NCBI RefSeq assembly: GCF_937919355.1
Contig: NZ_CALFSA010000138.1
Coordinates: 1-8,638 of the forward strand
Length of the DNA stretch: 8,638 bases
Reading direction: 5' to 3'
DNA from: an uncultured Methanofollis sp.
GTDB taxonomy: Archaea > Halobacteriota > Methanomicrobia > Methanomicrobiales > Methanofollaceae
The position numbers were made by a program, and so were the translations under genes. Below the pieces are notes generated by a model that had not been told where the DNA came from, made no database searches, and saw nothing but the letters and a program-made list of their open reading frames with translations. Position 1 is the stretch's first letter, and each line of letters opens with the position of its first letter. Below, in pieces: positions 1 through 6,453 of the stretch.

Positions 1-8
1 GGAATCGG

Positions 9-17
9 AAAAGAAAA
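9..17 (-). terminator. U-rich terminator tract after the DUF4013 gene
   Basis: Read on the minus strand, TTTTCTTTT begins 16 nt after the TGA of the DUF4013 gene. U-rich tracts without an obligatory hairpin are the usual intrinsic terminators of archaea. Only a short piece of downstream sequence is visible, so this is tentative. Confidence 0.4.
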
Positions 18-32
18 GGGGGAGAAAGGGGT

Positions 33-695
33 TCAGGCGGGGGCCGCCGCGCTCTCGTAGATGTGTGTCATGTACCGGGCCGCGAAGATCATGAGCACCG
101 GGTCGATGAAGAGGACGATGAGCCAGCCGAGGAACGGGATCATCATGAGGATGCCGAGGACCATGCCGATCGCGACCATCACCACCCAGAGGACGATCAG
201 GGCGATGATGTAACTGCCCCAACCGACCGCACCGATGTGCGCCAGGATCGCCGAGATGTTGAAGGCCTCGCCGAAACTGTCCGTCCGTGCGAACCTGATG
301 AAACCGAAGGTGGCAATGAGGCCGATGATGAAAGCGACAATGAGCATGACCAGCGTCCCGAGGAGCATCGTCCCGGCCGCCGCAGCGGTCAGAGCCTCCG
401 AGTCCCCGCTCATTATGAGGGCGAGAGAACCGCCGAAGAAGATCAGGCCCACGATGATCACCGGGATAGCGTAGATGATCTGGACGATGAAGAGTTTGAT
501 CCCGTCGATGAAGAGTTTGATCCAGTCTTCAAACTCGGGCGCCGGGGTCTTCCCCCGGTAGATCTCCATGATATACCCCATGATCAGGGGAAAGATGATA
601 GTGGCGATAACGAGAAAGATCCACTTCATCCACTTTCCCCAGACCGCCTCCTTCGCATATCCGAAGGAGTTTCCAAGCATAGAACCGTAATCCAT
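33..695 (-). CDS. DUF4013 family polytopic membrane protein
   Basis: A 220-residue, very hydrophobic protein of the DUF4013 family, which is common in methanogens and has no established function. Hydrophobic segments lie at about residues 24-46, 68-96, 107-134, 158-182 and 184-206, so about five membrane helices are expected. The N-terminus (MDYGSMLGNSFGYAKEAVWG, followed by KWMKW) has the aromatic, amphipathic lead typical of the family. There is no signal peptide or catalytic motif. The ATG at 695 is preceded at 5 nt by AAGGTGAT (minus strand of 701-708), a strong archaeal ribosome binding site, which fixes the start. The gene appears monocistronic, with its own promoter and a U-rich tract after the stop. 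Residues around 59-71 carry a 7-residue duplication (IKLFIDG then IKLFI). Family assignment is from recognition of the sequence pattern; any transport or envelope role is a guess. Confidence 0.8.
   Translation of the reverse strand: MDYGSMLGNSFGYAKEAVWGKWMKWIFLVIATIIFPLIMGYIMEIYRGKTPAPEFEDWIKLFIDGIKLFIVQIIYAIPVIIVGLIFFGGSLALIMSGDSEALTAAAAGTMLLGTLVMLIVAFIIGLIATFGFIRFARTDSFGEAFNISAILAHIGAVGWGSYIIALIVLWVVMVAIGMVLGILMMIPFLGWLIVLFIDPVLMIFAARYMTHIYESAAAPA
485..527. repeat. 21-bp tandem duplication inside the DUF4013 gene
   Basis: CGATGAAGAGTTTGATCC occurs at 485-502 and again, identical over all 18 bases, at 506-523. The period is exactly 21 bp, and three of the next four bases also match (CGTC against AGTC). 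The unit is in frame and encodes a repeated heptad in the loop and helix start around residues 59-71. It looks like a recent slippage duplication that kept the reading frame. Confidence 0.8.
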
Positions 696-740
696 AACAA
701 ATCACCTTGGGGGTGTGCATACGAGACTCTAAGGTGTTTG

Positions 741-755
741 TATTTATTAATTTCG
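741..755 (-). promoter_or_regulatory. BRE/TATA promoter of the DUF4013 gene
   Basis: On the minus strand the sequence reads CGAAATTAATAAATA. CGAAA matches the archaeal TFB recognition element and TTAATAAATA is a plausible TATA box. Transcription would start roughly 25 nt downstream, near 720, giving a leader of about 25 nt that contains the GGTGAT ribosome binding site. The start site is inferred from spacing only. Confidence 0.5.
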
Positions 756-775
756 TAAATGTGATATGATGAATA

Positions 776-801
776 GGTTTTATCCTTTAAAAGGGAAAAC
801 C
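776..801. repeat. 26-bp inverted repeat upstream of the DUF4013 promoter
   Basis: The left half is GGTTTT-AT-CCTTT (776-788), the centre is A789 and the right half is AAAGG-G-AAAACC (790-801). The inner arms CCTTT/AAAGG and outer arms GGTTTT/AAAACC pair fully, with only a 2:1 mismatch between them. Without gaps, 20 of 26 positions are symmetric. It lies about 20 bp upstream of the BRE at 755 in a gap with no gene. As RNA the central loop would be too tight for a clean hairpin and no U-tract follows, so a DNA operator for a dimeric regulator is more likely than a terminator. No regulator is identified. Confidence 0.6.
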
Positions 802-968
802 CGTACCTTTTGTATGATGTTTCCCTCTTCGGATGCACTGATTGGAGCTCGGTGCCTTCCCGCTATGCTTTTTTTTGACCTCGGGACAATTGTGTGTCCC
901 TCCCTTTCGGGCACAGCATATATGGCGCATTCTCCAGGGTAACCGAAGAGAAAAGATGTCCGGACGGG

Positions 969-977
969 AAAAAAGAA
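969..977 (-). terminator. U-rich terminator of purH
   Basis: The minus strand reads TTCTTTTTT at 977-969, starting 9 nt after the purH stop codon. This is a typical archaeal oligo-U terminator. The hairpin-forming bases at 883-915 lie beyond it and are not needed for it. Confidence 0.55.
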
Positions 978-986
978 GGAATGGGT

Positions 987-2471
987 TCAGTGCCTGAAAT
1001 AGCGCACGCCCGTGAAGACCATCGCCACATTGAGTTTGTTTGCCGCATCGATGACCTCCTGGTCACGGATCGAACCGCCCGGCTGAACGAGGGCGGTCGC
1101 ACCAGCGGCCGCGGCGACCTCAAGGGTGTCTGCAAAGGGCAGGAAGGCGTCGGACGCCACGGCCGAGCCCTTCAGAGAGGACCTGGCCTTCTCGACGGCG
1201 ATCTTTGCCGACTCGACGCGGTTCATCTGCCCGGCACCGATGCCGAGGGCGACATGGTCGTTTGCAAAGATGATGGCGTTGCTCTTCGTGTGCTTGCAGA
1301 TCTTCATCGCAAAGCGCATCGCCGCAATCTCCTGCTCTGTCGGTTCGCGCTCGGAGACGACCTTCCACTCTTCCTTCGGGGTGGTTGTCCTCTGGACGAG
1401 CACGCCGCCGTCGATGCTCCTGACCGCGTCGGTCTCCGTCTTCTCCGGCAGGACGAGTACACGCATGTTCGGCTTCTTCTTCATCATCTCGACGGCCTCA
1501 GGTGCGTACGACGGGGCGATGATCACCTCGACGAAGGTGCCGCAGAGTTCTTCTGCGATCGCCGTGTCCACCGGGGTGTTGATGGCGACGATCGAACCGT
1601 AGGCGGAGACAGGATCGACCTCGCGAGCGGCGAGGTAGGCCTCAAGCCCGTTCTTTCCGACGGCAACGCCGCAGGGGTTGTTGTGCTTGACGATCACGGA
1701 CGCCGGTTCGTCGAACTCCCGCAGCAGGGAGACGGCCGCATCGACGTCGAGGTAGTTGTTGTACGACATCTCCTTCCCCTGCAGGGGCACCTGACCGGCG
1801 ATGCCGTGGTCGCCGTAGACCGCCGCCTTCTGGTGCGGGTTCTCACCGTACCGGAGGGACCTGCCGTTCCTGAACTGGAAGGAGTAGGTCTCCGGGAACT
1901 CTCTGTCAAGACCGGAGAGATAGTTCGAGATGGCGGCGTCGTATGCGGCCGTCCGTGCAAAGACCTTCTTTGCAAGGGCAAGCCTCTCCTCGTAACTGAA
2001 CCCGCCCTTTGCAGCGGCCTCCTTCACCTTCGGGTAGTCGGCCGGGTCGACGACGACGGAGACGAACTTGAAGTTCTTCGCCGCCGCCCTGATCATCGCG
2101 GGGCCACCGATGTCGATGAACTCGATGAGTTTGTCGAGGTCAAGGTGCTCGCCCGCCATCTTCTCAAAAGGATAGAGGTTCACGACGACGAGGTCGATCG
2201 GGTTGATGTCGAGGTCCTTCATCACCTGTGCATCGACGTCGCGCCGTCCGAGGAGGCCGCCGTGGATGCGCGGGTGGAGTGTCTTCACCCTGCCGCCCAT
2301 GATCTCGGGCGAACCCGTGTACTCGGAGACCTCGATGAAGTCGATCCCTGCTTCTTTCAGGGCCTTTCCAGTCCCCCCGGAGCTGATGATACGGTATTTG
2401 TTCTCAACAAGCGTCTGTGCAAGGTCCACGATCCCGGACTTGTCCCAGACTGAGAGAAGTGCCCATTTCAT
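987..2471 (-). CDS. purH: Bifunctional AICAR formyltransferase / IMP cyclohydrolase
   Basis: A 494-residue PurH, close to the bacterial length of about 510-530. It catalyses the last two steps of de novo purine synthesis in the cytoplasm: formylation of AICAR with 10-formyl-tetrahydrofolate (or the pterin equivalent in methanogens), then ring closure to IMP. The N-terminal MGS-like cyclohydrolase domain (about 1-145) shows SSGGTGKAL (30-38), KTLHPRIHGGL (63-73), VVVNLYPF (95-102) and DIGGPAMIRAAAKN (120-133). The transformylase domain shows RYGENPHQ (207-214), VKHNNPCG (261-268) with the catalytic Lys-His pair, GAGQMNRV (412-419), SDAFLPF (440-446), QPGGSIRD (463-470) and the terminal GVRYFRH. 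Both domains look intact. The frame stays open upstream to 2858, but those codons overlap the divergent gene; MKWALLSVWDKSG is the canonical N-terminus. No ribosome binding site precedes this ATG, and the TATA-like box lies only about 29 nt upstream, so translation is probably leaderless. Confidence 0.95.
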   Translation of the reverse strand: MKWALLSVWDKSGIVDLAQTLVENKYRIISSGGTGKALKEAGIDFIEVSEYTGSPEIMGGRVKTLHPRIHGGLLGRRDVDAQVMKDLDINPIDLVVVNLYPFEKMAGEHLDLDKLIEFIDIGGPAMIRAAAKNFKFVSVVVDPADYPKVKEAAAKGGFSYEERLALAKKVFARTAAYDAAISNYLSGLDREFPETYSFQFRNGRSLRYGENPHQKAAVYGDHGIAGQVPLQGKEMSYNNYLDVDAAVSLLREFDEPASVIVKHNNPCGVAVGKNGLEAYLAAREVDPVSAYGSIVAINTPVDTAIAEELCGTFVEVIIAPSYAPEAVEMMKKKPNMRVLVLPEKTETDAVRSIDGGVLVQRTTTPKEEWKVVSEREPTEQEIAAMRFAMKICKHTKSNAIIFANDHVALGIGAGQMNRVESAKIAVEKARSSLKGSAVASDAFLPFADTLEVAAAAGATALVQPGGSIRDQEVIDAANKLNVAMVFTGVRYFRH

Positions 2472-2495
2472 ACTGAAGATATGGGCTTCAGATCT

Positions 2496-2510
2496 CTTAT
2501 ATCTTTCAAG
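2496..2510. promoter_or_regulatory. Shared divergent TATA element for purH and the PAPS-reductase-like gene
   Basis: On the minus strand the sequence reads CTTGAAAGATATAAG: a purine-rich BRE-like stretch followed by a TATA box, about 29 nt before the purH ATG. This predicts a start almost at the ATG. On the plus strand the same bases read CTTATATCTTTC; a start about 25 nt downstream (near 2524) would precede the ATG at 2556 by about 30 nt. One box may therefore bind TBP for both directions. The purH direction is better supported because it has the BRE; the plus direction is weaker. Confidence 0.5.
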
Positions 2511-2555
2511 GGCAGGATGCAATCCCTTATCCCCCTGTCCGGTACACGTTATTCT

Positions 2556-3929
2556 ATGCGGGAACCTGCCGTCAAGAAGACACTGTACTGGTGCAGGGAG
2601 TGTAACGTCCCTCTGATCGGGAAGACCTGCCGGTGCGGCGCCGCCGGCGTGGAGATCCCGATCCAGAAACCCTACGACCTCCGCCCGGCACTTACCCACG
2701 ACCACGACCTCCTGCGTTCCCTCCTCCTTGAACGCTATGGCACCGACCACCTCCCCCAGGTGGTCCTCTTCAACAAGAGCAGCGGCGTCGACAGGACCGA
2801 GGTCATCATTGCAAACGGCGTCGAGTTCGGACGTCTTTCCTACGACCCTGCAGAGCACGCCTATACTCTTGACCTCTCACAGGACGCGCTCCGTTTCCTC
2901 GCCCCCTTCATCACGAAGGGGATTGTGGACATCACCGCCGAGGCTGAAGAGCAGGGGTTCGGCAACCGTCGTCTCGGCGGGAAGAAGGTGATGGTGAAGA
3001 CCGGTATATCCGAGGGGCCGGTGGTCGTCAGGATGAAAGACCTCCTCGGTGTCGGCCAGCTCCATGACGGCGGCGTCCGGGTACGGCAGATCGGGAAGGT
3101 CGAACCCGAGTCCCCGCCCGATCCCTCCTGGGGCGAGGTCGTCCGCGTGAACGTCCCCCTTCTCAAGAACCTGGAGCGCACAGCGATCAGGTTCATCAGG
3201 CAGCACATGAACGACCGGCCGAAGGTGAATGTCTCCTTCTCAGGCGGCAAGGACAGCACCGTCTCCCTCGAACTCGCGCGGAGGGCCGGCGTCACTGATG
3301 TCTTCTACGTCGATACCGGCGTGGAGTTCCCGGAGACGGTGGAGTTTGTGAGGCAGTGCGGTATCCAGGTGGTCATCCACGGGAAGGACTTCTGGAAAGA
3401 GGTCGAGAAGAACGGCCTGCCGAGGAAGGACAACCGCTGGTGCTGTGAGAGGCTCAAACTCCAACCGGTCAAGGAATATCTCTCGGGCAGGGGTCCGTGT
3501 GTCACCGTGCAGGGGAACAGGTGGTACGAGTCTTTCTCCAGGTCCACATTGCCGGGTGTCATAGAAAATCCCTTCAACCCCTTGCAGTTGAACATCTCGC
3601 CCATACGAAACTGGCGGGCCCTTGAGGTCTTCCTCTATCTCTGGTGGCGGAAGGTGCCGTACAACCCCCTCTATGATATGGGATACGAGCGTGTGGGGTG
3701 TTATCTCTGCCCGGCGATGCTCGAGAGCGAGGCCGCACGGACGCGGGAGATCCACCCGGACCTTGCCGGGTACTGGGAGGCGTACCTTGTGGCGTGGGCG
3801 AAGAAGAGAGGTCTCTCCCGGCGCTATATCGATCTCGGCCTCTGGAGGTGGGAGAACCCGCCCCCGAAAATGTGCGAACTTGCCGGGCGGTGCGGGGTCT
3901 CTGTCCCGAAGAAGAGACAGAAATCTTAA
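2556..3929 (+). CDS. PAPS-reductase-family PP-loop protein with zinc ribbon and PUA-like region
   Basis: A 457-residue member of the PAPS reductase/PP-loop ATPase superfamily (CysH-like). In order: a zinc ribbon C13-x2-C16-x8-C25-x-C27; a region of about 35-140 without recognised motifs; a PUA-like RNA-binding region at about 140-190; then the catalytic domain with PP-loop SGGKDS (229-234), DTGVEFPET, RWCCERLK (Cys296, Cys297), GNRWYESFSR and GCYLCP (Cys382, Cys385). The CC...CxxC arrangement matches the [4Fe-4S] ligands of assimilatory APS reductases. Two more cysteines (440, 446) lie near the end. The frame is open from ATG 2481, but that start would leave only 9 bp to purH and place the TATA-like box inside the gene, so ATG 2556 is preferred; ATG 2517 is also possible. 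No ribosome binding site is clear. Sulfonucleotide reduction is one possible role. Thiolation of RNA is suggested by the zinc ribbon and PUA-like parts. Family confidence is high, substrate confidence low. Confidence 0.82.
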   Translation: MREPAVKKTLYWCRECNVPLIGKTCRCGAAGVEIPIQKPYDLRPALTHDHDLLRSLLLERYGTDHLPQVVLFNKSSGVDRTEVIIANGVEFGRLSYDPAEHAYTLDLSQDALRFLAPFITKGIVDITAEAEEQGFGNRRLGGKKVMVKTGISEGPVVVRMKDLLGVGQLHDGGVRVRQIGKVEPESPPDPSWGEVVRVNVPLLKNLERTAIRFIRQHMNDRPKVNVSFSGGKDSTVSLELARRAGVTDVFYVDTGVEFPETVEFVRQCGIQVVIHGKDFWKEVEKNGLPRKDNRWCCERLKLQPVKEYLSGRGPCVTVQGNRWYESFSRSTLPGVIENPFNPLQLNISPIRNWRALEVFLYLWWRKVPYNPLYDMGYERVGCYLCPAMLESEAARTREIHPDLAGYWEAYLVAWAKKRGLSRRYIDLGLWRWENPPPKMCELAGRCGVSVPKKRQKS

Positions 3930-3940
3930 AAACCACGAAT

Positions 3941-3948
3941 CTTTTCTT
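3941..3948 (+). terminator. Possible U-rich terminator after the PAPS-reductase-like gene
   Basis: CTTTTCTT lies 11 nt after the TAA at 3927-3929 and about 55 nt before the TATA box of the next operon. It is short and has no hairpin, so this is a weak call. Confidence 0.3.
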
Positions 3949-3996
3949 GGAATGATAATCTGGTGTCAATCTGTGTCTCCCTTACGCCCCCCGAAT

Positions 3997-4012
3997 ACAA
4001 AATTATATATAG
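3997..4012 (+). promoter_or_regulatory. Promoter of the grpE-dnaK-dnaJ operon
   Basis: ACAAAATTATATATAG: an A-rich BRE-like stretch followed by a strong TATA box (TTATATAT, 4003-4010). A start about 25 nt downstream would fall near 4030, giving a leader of about 20 nt with the grpE ribosome binding site AGAGGA at 4040-4045, 5 nt before the ATG. No CIRCE element (the HrcA operator of bacteria) is present, so heat control, if any, must use an archaeal regulator. Confidence 0.7.
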
Positions 4013-4050
4013 AACTACATTACAATTGATATTGCATACAGAGGATTTCC

Positions 4051-4587
4051 ATGGAGGCGGATAAGAATAATCAGACGCCGGGAAAGCAACCGACGCTGGA
4101 ACAACCAGGCCCGCCGGGAGGGGTCGAAGAGATCGAATCCCTCAGGAAGGCAAACGCAGACCTCAAGAGGTCCTGTGACGACCTGAACGAACGCTACCTC
4201 CGCCTTGCTGCGGACTTCGACAACTTCAGGAAGCGTACTGCCCGACAGACAGAAGAGATCAGGACATATGCCCTAGAGAAGTTCGCCGTAGAACTGCTCG
4301 ATGTTGCCGACAACTTCGAGCGGGCACAGAAGTCTGACGATGCCTCCCTTCGCGAGGGCCTTGAAAGCATACAGAAACAGTTCTCCGGGCTACTGGAAAA
4401 GCACGGGATCAAACCTCTTTCCTGCCTCCACGAGGCATTCAACCCCGAGGAGCACGAAGCGGTTGCCTCCATCCCGTCGGAACACCCGGAAGGTATAGTT
4501 GTCGAAGAATTCATCCGCGGCTACCGCATGCACGACAGGATAATCAGGCACGCGAAAGTTGCGGTCTCAAAAGGAAATAACGAATAA
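4051..4587 (+). CDS. grpE: GrpE nucleotide exchange factor of DnaK
   Basis: A 178-residue cytosolic GrpE, the factor that releases ADP from DnaK and so drives the chaperone cycle. The first 25 residues are polar and disordered. Residues 26-75 form the long dimeric coiled coil, followed by the signature LRLAADFDNFRKR (50-62) and LLDVADNFERAQ (82-93). The C-terminal beta domain that contacts the DnaK ATPase domain is seen in FNPEEHEAV (130-138) and in IVVEEFIRGYRMHDRIIRHA (149-168), ending KVAVSKG. Family members often have RPA at the position of RHA. Length is within the usual 170-200 range. The ATG at 4051 has an AGAGGA ribosome binding site. It is the first gene of the operon, with 10 nt between its stop and dnaK. 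Confidence 0.95.
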   Translation: MEADKNNQTPGKQPTLEQPGPPGGVEEIESLRKANADLKRSCDDLNERYLRLAADFDNFRKRTARQTEEIRTYALEKFAVELLDVADNFERAQKSDDASLREGLESIQKQFSGLLEKHGIKPLSCLHEAFNPEEHEAVASIPSEHPEGIVVEEFIRGYRMHDRIIRHAKVAVSKGNNE

Positions 4588-4592
4588 GAGGA
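4588..4592 (+). promoter_or_regulatory. Ribosome binding site deciding the dnaK start
   Basis: GAGGA directly follows the grpE stop codon and sits 5 nt before ATG 4598. The frame is open from an ATG at 4559, but that one lies inside grpE and has no such site, so 4598 is the start. Confidence 0.75.
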
Positions 4593-4597
4593 ATATT

Positions 4598-6445
4598 ATG
4601 GCAACAGAAAAGGTTCTTGGTATTGACCTTGGCACGACGAACTCATGCATGGCCATCATGGAAGGCGGTCAGCCTGTCGTGATCGCGAACGCCGAAGGCG
4701 GCAGGACGACGCCGTCGATCGTCGCTTTCAGCAAGGAAGGCGAGCGTCTCGTCGGCAGCGTCGCGAAGAGGCAGGCGATCACCAACCCGAAGAGGACGAT
4801 TATCTCGATCAAGCGGAAGATGGGGACGAGCGAGACCGTCGACATCGACGAGAAGAAGTACACCCCGCAGGAGATCTCCGCGATGATCCTCCAGAAGATG
4901 AAACTCGACGCGGAGGCATACCTTGGCGAGAAGATCGAGAAGGCCGTGATCACTGTCCCGGCCTACTTCAACGACGCCCAGAGGCAGGCGACGAAGGACG
5001 CCGGCAAGATCGCCGGGCTTGAAGTCCTGCGGATCATCAACGAACCGACCGCGAGCGCGCTCGCCTACGGCATCGACAAGGAAGAGGAGTCGACCATCCT
5101 GGTCTACGACCTCGGCGGCGGCACCTTCGATGTCTCCATCCTCCAGCTCGGCGACGGCGTCTTCGAAGTGAAGGCGACTGCCGGGAACAACCGTCTCGGC
5201 GGCGACGACTTCGACCAGCGTGTCATGGACTGGATCGTCGCCGAGTTCAGGGCAAAGGAAGGCCTCGACCTCTCGAAGGACCCGATGGCGATGCAGAGGA
5301 TCAGGGACGCCGCCGAGAACGCCAAGAAAGAGCTCTCGACCGTCCAGAAGACGAACATCAACCTCCCCTACATCACCACCGACGCCAGCGGCCCGAAGTT
5401 CCTGGACATGGACCTCACCCGTGCAAAGTTCGAGCAGCTTGTCGGCGACCTCGTCGAGAAGACTGTCGAACCGGTGAAGCAGGCCCTCTCCGACGCGAAA
5501 CTCACCGCGTCCGATATCGACCACGTCCTCCTTGTCGGCGGTTCGACCCGTGTGCCCCTCGTCGTCGAGACTGTCAGGAAGCTCCTCGGCAAGGAACCTG
5601 ACAAGGGCATCAACCCCGACGAGTGCGTCGCCGTCGGCGCCGCGATCCAGGGCGGCGTCCTCACAGGCGAGGCGAAGGACGTCCTCCTCCTCGATGTCAC
5701 GCCCCTCTCCCTCGGTATCGAGACCCTCGGTGGCATCGACACGAAGCTGATCGACAGGAACACCACCATCCCGACGAGAAAGAGCCAGATCTTCTCGACG
5801 GCCGCAGACGGCCAGACGAGCGTCGAGATCCATGTGATCCAGGGCGAGCGCGCCCTTGCCAAGGACAACTTCACTCTGGGCCGCTTCCAGCTCACCGGCA
5901 TCCCGCCCGCCCCGCGCGGCATCCCCCAGATCGAGGTCACCTTCGACATCGACGCCAATGGTATCGTCCATGTCTCGGCAAAGGACCTCGGCACCGGCAA
6001 GGAGCAGACCATCACCATCAAGGGCGGCAAGGGCCTCTCCGACGACGAGATCAATAAGATGGTCAACGACGCCAAAAGCGCCGAGGAGGACGACAAGAAG
6101 AAGCGTGAGGAGATCGAGGTGCGGAACAACGCCGACACTGCGGTCTACACCGCTGAAAAGACTCTCAAGGAGTCAGGCGACAAGATCGGCGCGGACGATA
6201 AGAAGAAGATCGAGGACGCCTCCGCGGCCCTGAAGAAGGCCCTCGAAGGCGACGACATCGAGGAGATCAAGAAGAAACTTGAAGAACTCACCGACGCCGT
6301 CTACGCCGTTACCGCCAAGATCTACCAGGAAGCCCAGAAGGCGCAGGAGGCCCAGAAGGCCGCCGGGGCCGAGGGTGCACAGAAGAAGCAGGACGACAAT
6401 GTCGTCGATGCTGACTTCGACGTCAAAGACGAGAAGAAAGAGTGA
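4598..6445 (+). CDS. dnaK: Hsp70 chaperone DnaK
   Basis: A complete 615-residue cytosolic Hsp70, which binds exposed hydrophobic peptide segments under ATP control. The ATPase domain carries IDLGTTNS (9-16, phosphate 1), VPAYFNDAQRQATKDAG (120-136), NEPTASALAYG (148-158), DLGGGTFDVS (171-180, phosphate 2) and GGSTRVP (314-320). The linker DVLLLDVTPLSLGIET (361-376) leads to the peptide-binding domain (about 377-490), then the helical lid and a charged tail with an AQKAQEAQKA repeat and the family ending DDNVVDADFDV. After KMGT at residue 77 the sequence runs almost directly to YTPQEISAMIL, so the insertion of about 20-25 residues found in proteobacterial DnaK is absent, as in Gram-positive and archaeal DnaK. 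The start is MATEKVLGID at 4598. It lies 10 nt after grpE and 8 nt before dnaJ. Confidence 0.97.
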   Translation: MATEKVLGIDLGTTNSCMAIMEGGQPVVIANAEGGRTTPSIVAFSKEGERLVGSVAKRQAITNPKRTIISIKRKMGTSETVDIDEKKYTPQEISAMILQKMKLDAEAYLGEKIEKAVITVPAYFNDAQRQATKDAGKIAGLEVLRIINEPTASALAYGIDKEEESTILVYDLGGGTFDVSILQLGDGVFEVKATAGNNRLGGDDFDQRVMDWIVAEFRAKEGLDLSKDPMAMQRIRDAAENAKKELSTVQKTNINLPYITTDASGPKFLDMDLTRAKFEQLVGDLVEKTVEPVKQALSDAKLTASDIDHVLLVGGSTRVPLVVETVRKLLGKEPDKGINPDECVAVGAAIQGGVLTGEAKDVLLLDVTPLSLGIETLGGIDTKLIDRNTTIPTRKSQIFSTAADGQTSVEIHVIQGERALAKDNFTLGRFQLTGIPPAPRGIPQIEVTFDIDANGIVHVSAKDLGTGKEQTITIKGGKGLSDDEINKMVNDAKSAEEDDKKKREEIEVRNNADTAVYTAEKTLKESGDKIGADDKKKIEDASAALKKALEGDDIEEIKKKLEELTDAVYAVTAKIYQEAQKAQEAQKAAGAEGAQKKQDDNVVDADFDVKDEKKE

Positions 6446-6447
6446 GG
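6442..6447 (+). promoter_or_regulatory. Ribosome binding site of dnaJ overlapping the dnaK stop
   Basis: GTGAGG contains the dnaK stop TGA (6443-6445) and stands 6 nt before the dnaJ ATG at 6454. The overlap suggests that translation of dnaJ is coupled to dnaK. Confidence 0.65.
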
Positions 6448-6453
6448 CAATAG

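Larger units (their letters stand above)
696..986. other. Gene-free gap between the DUF4013 gene and purH
   Basis: This 291-bp stretch holds the DUF4013 leader and promoter, the 26-bp dyad and the purH terminator tract. Between these lies a part with no assigned role: a T8 run at 869-876, and two mutually exclusive hairpins, GGGACA 883-888 with TGTCCC 895-900, and 893-899 with 909-915 (7 bp including one wobble). A 58-codon plus-strand frame (766-942) exists but has no usable ribosome binding site and a non-protein-like composition, so I do not call it a gene. Confidence 0.5.

Noticed and set aside
867..889. Similarity between GCTTTTTTT-GACC-GGGACAA here and at 7661-7682
   Set aside because: Only about 20 bases match with gaps, and much of it is a T-run. 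There is no flanking similarity or target duplication, so chance is the simplest explanation.
766..942. 58-codon plus-strand small frame in the gap before purH
   Set aside because: No usable ribosome binding site is present, it runs through the dyad, T8 tract and hairpins, and its composition does not look like a protein.
894..2453. Long plus-strand open frame of 519 codons opposite purH
   Set aside because: It is exactly antisense to a clear purH, has low-complexity Arg/Asp/Val/Leu-rich translation and no promoter or ribosome binding site. Long antisense frames are expected in GC-rich DNA with biased third positions.
2481..2555. Longer start of the PAPS-reductase-like gene at 2481
   Set aside because: It would put the TATA-like box inside the coding region and leave 9 bp to purH. 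The added residues before MREPAVKKTLYW look unconserved, and the zinc ribbon begins after 2556.
2472..2858. Upstream extension of purH by 129 codons
   Set aside because: The extension is antisense to the zinc-ribbon part of the divergent gene and matches nothing in PurH; the canonical start MKWALLSVWDKSG is at 2471.
4023..4034. CAAT-TGAT-ATTG inverted repeat near the KJE transcription start
   Set aside because: The arms are only 4 bp in AT-rich DNA; this is expected by chance and does not resemble a known heat-shock operator.
4643..5971. Long minus-strand open frame of 442 codons opposite dnaK
   Set aside because: It is an antisense shadow of dnaK with an Asp/Val/Leu/Arg-biased translation and no recognisable motif.
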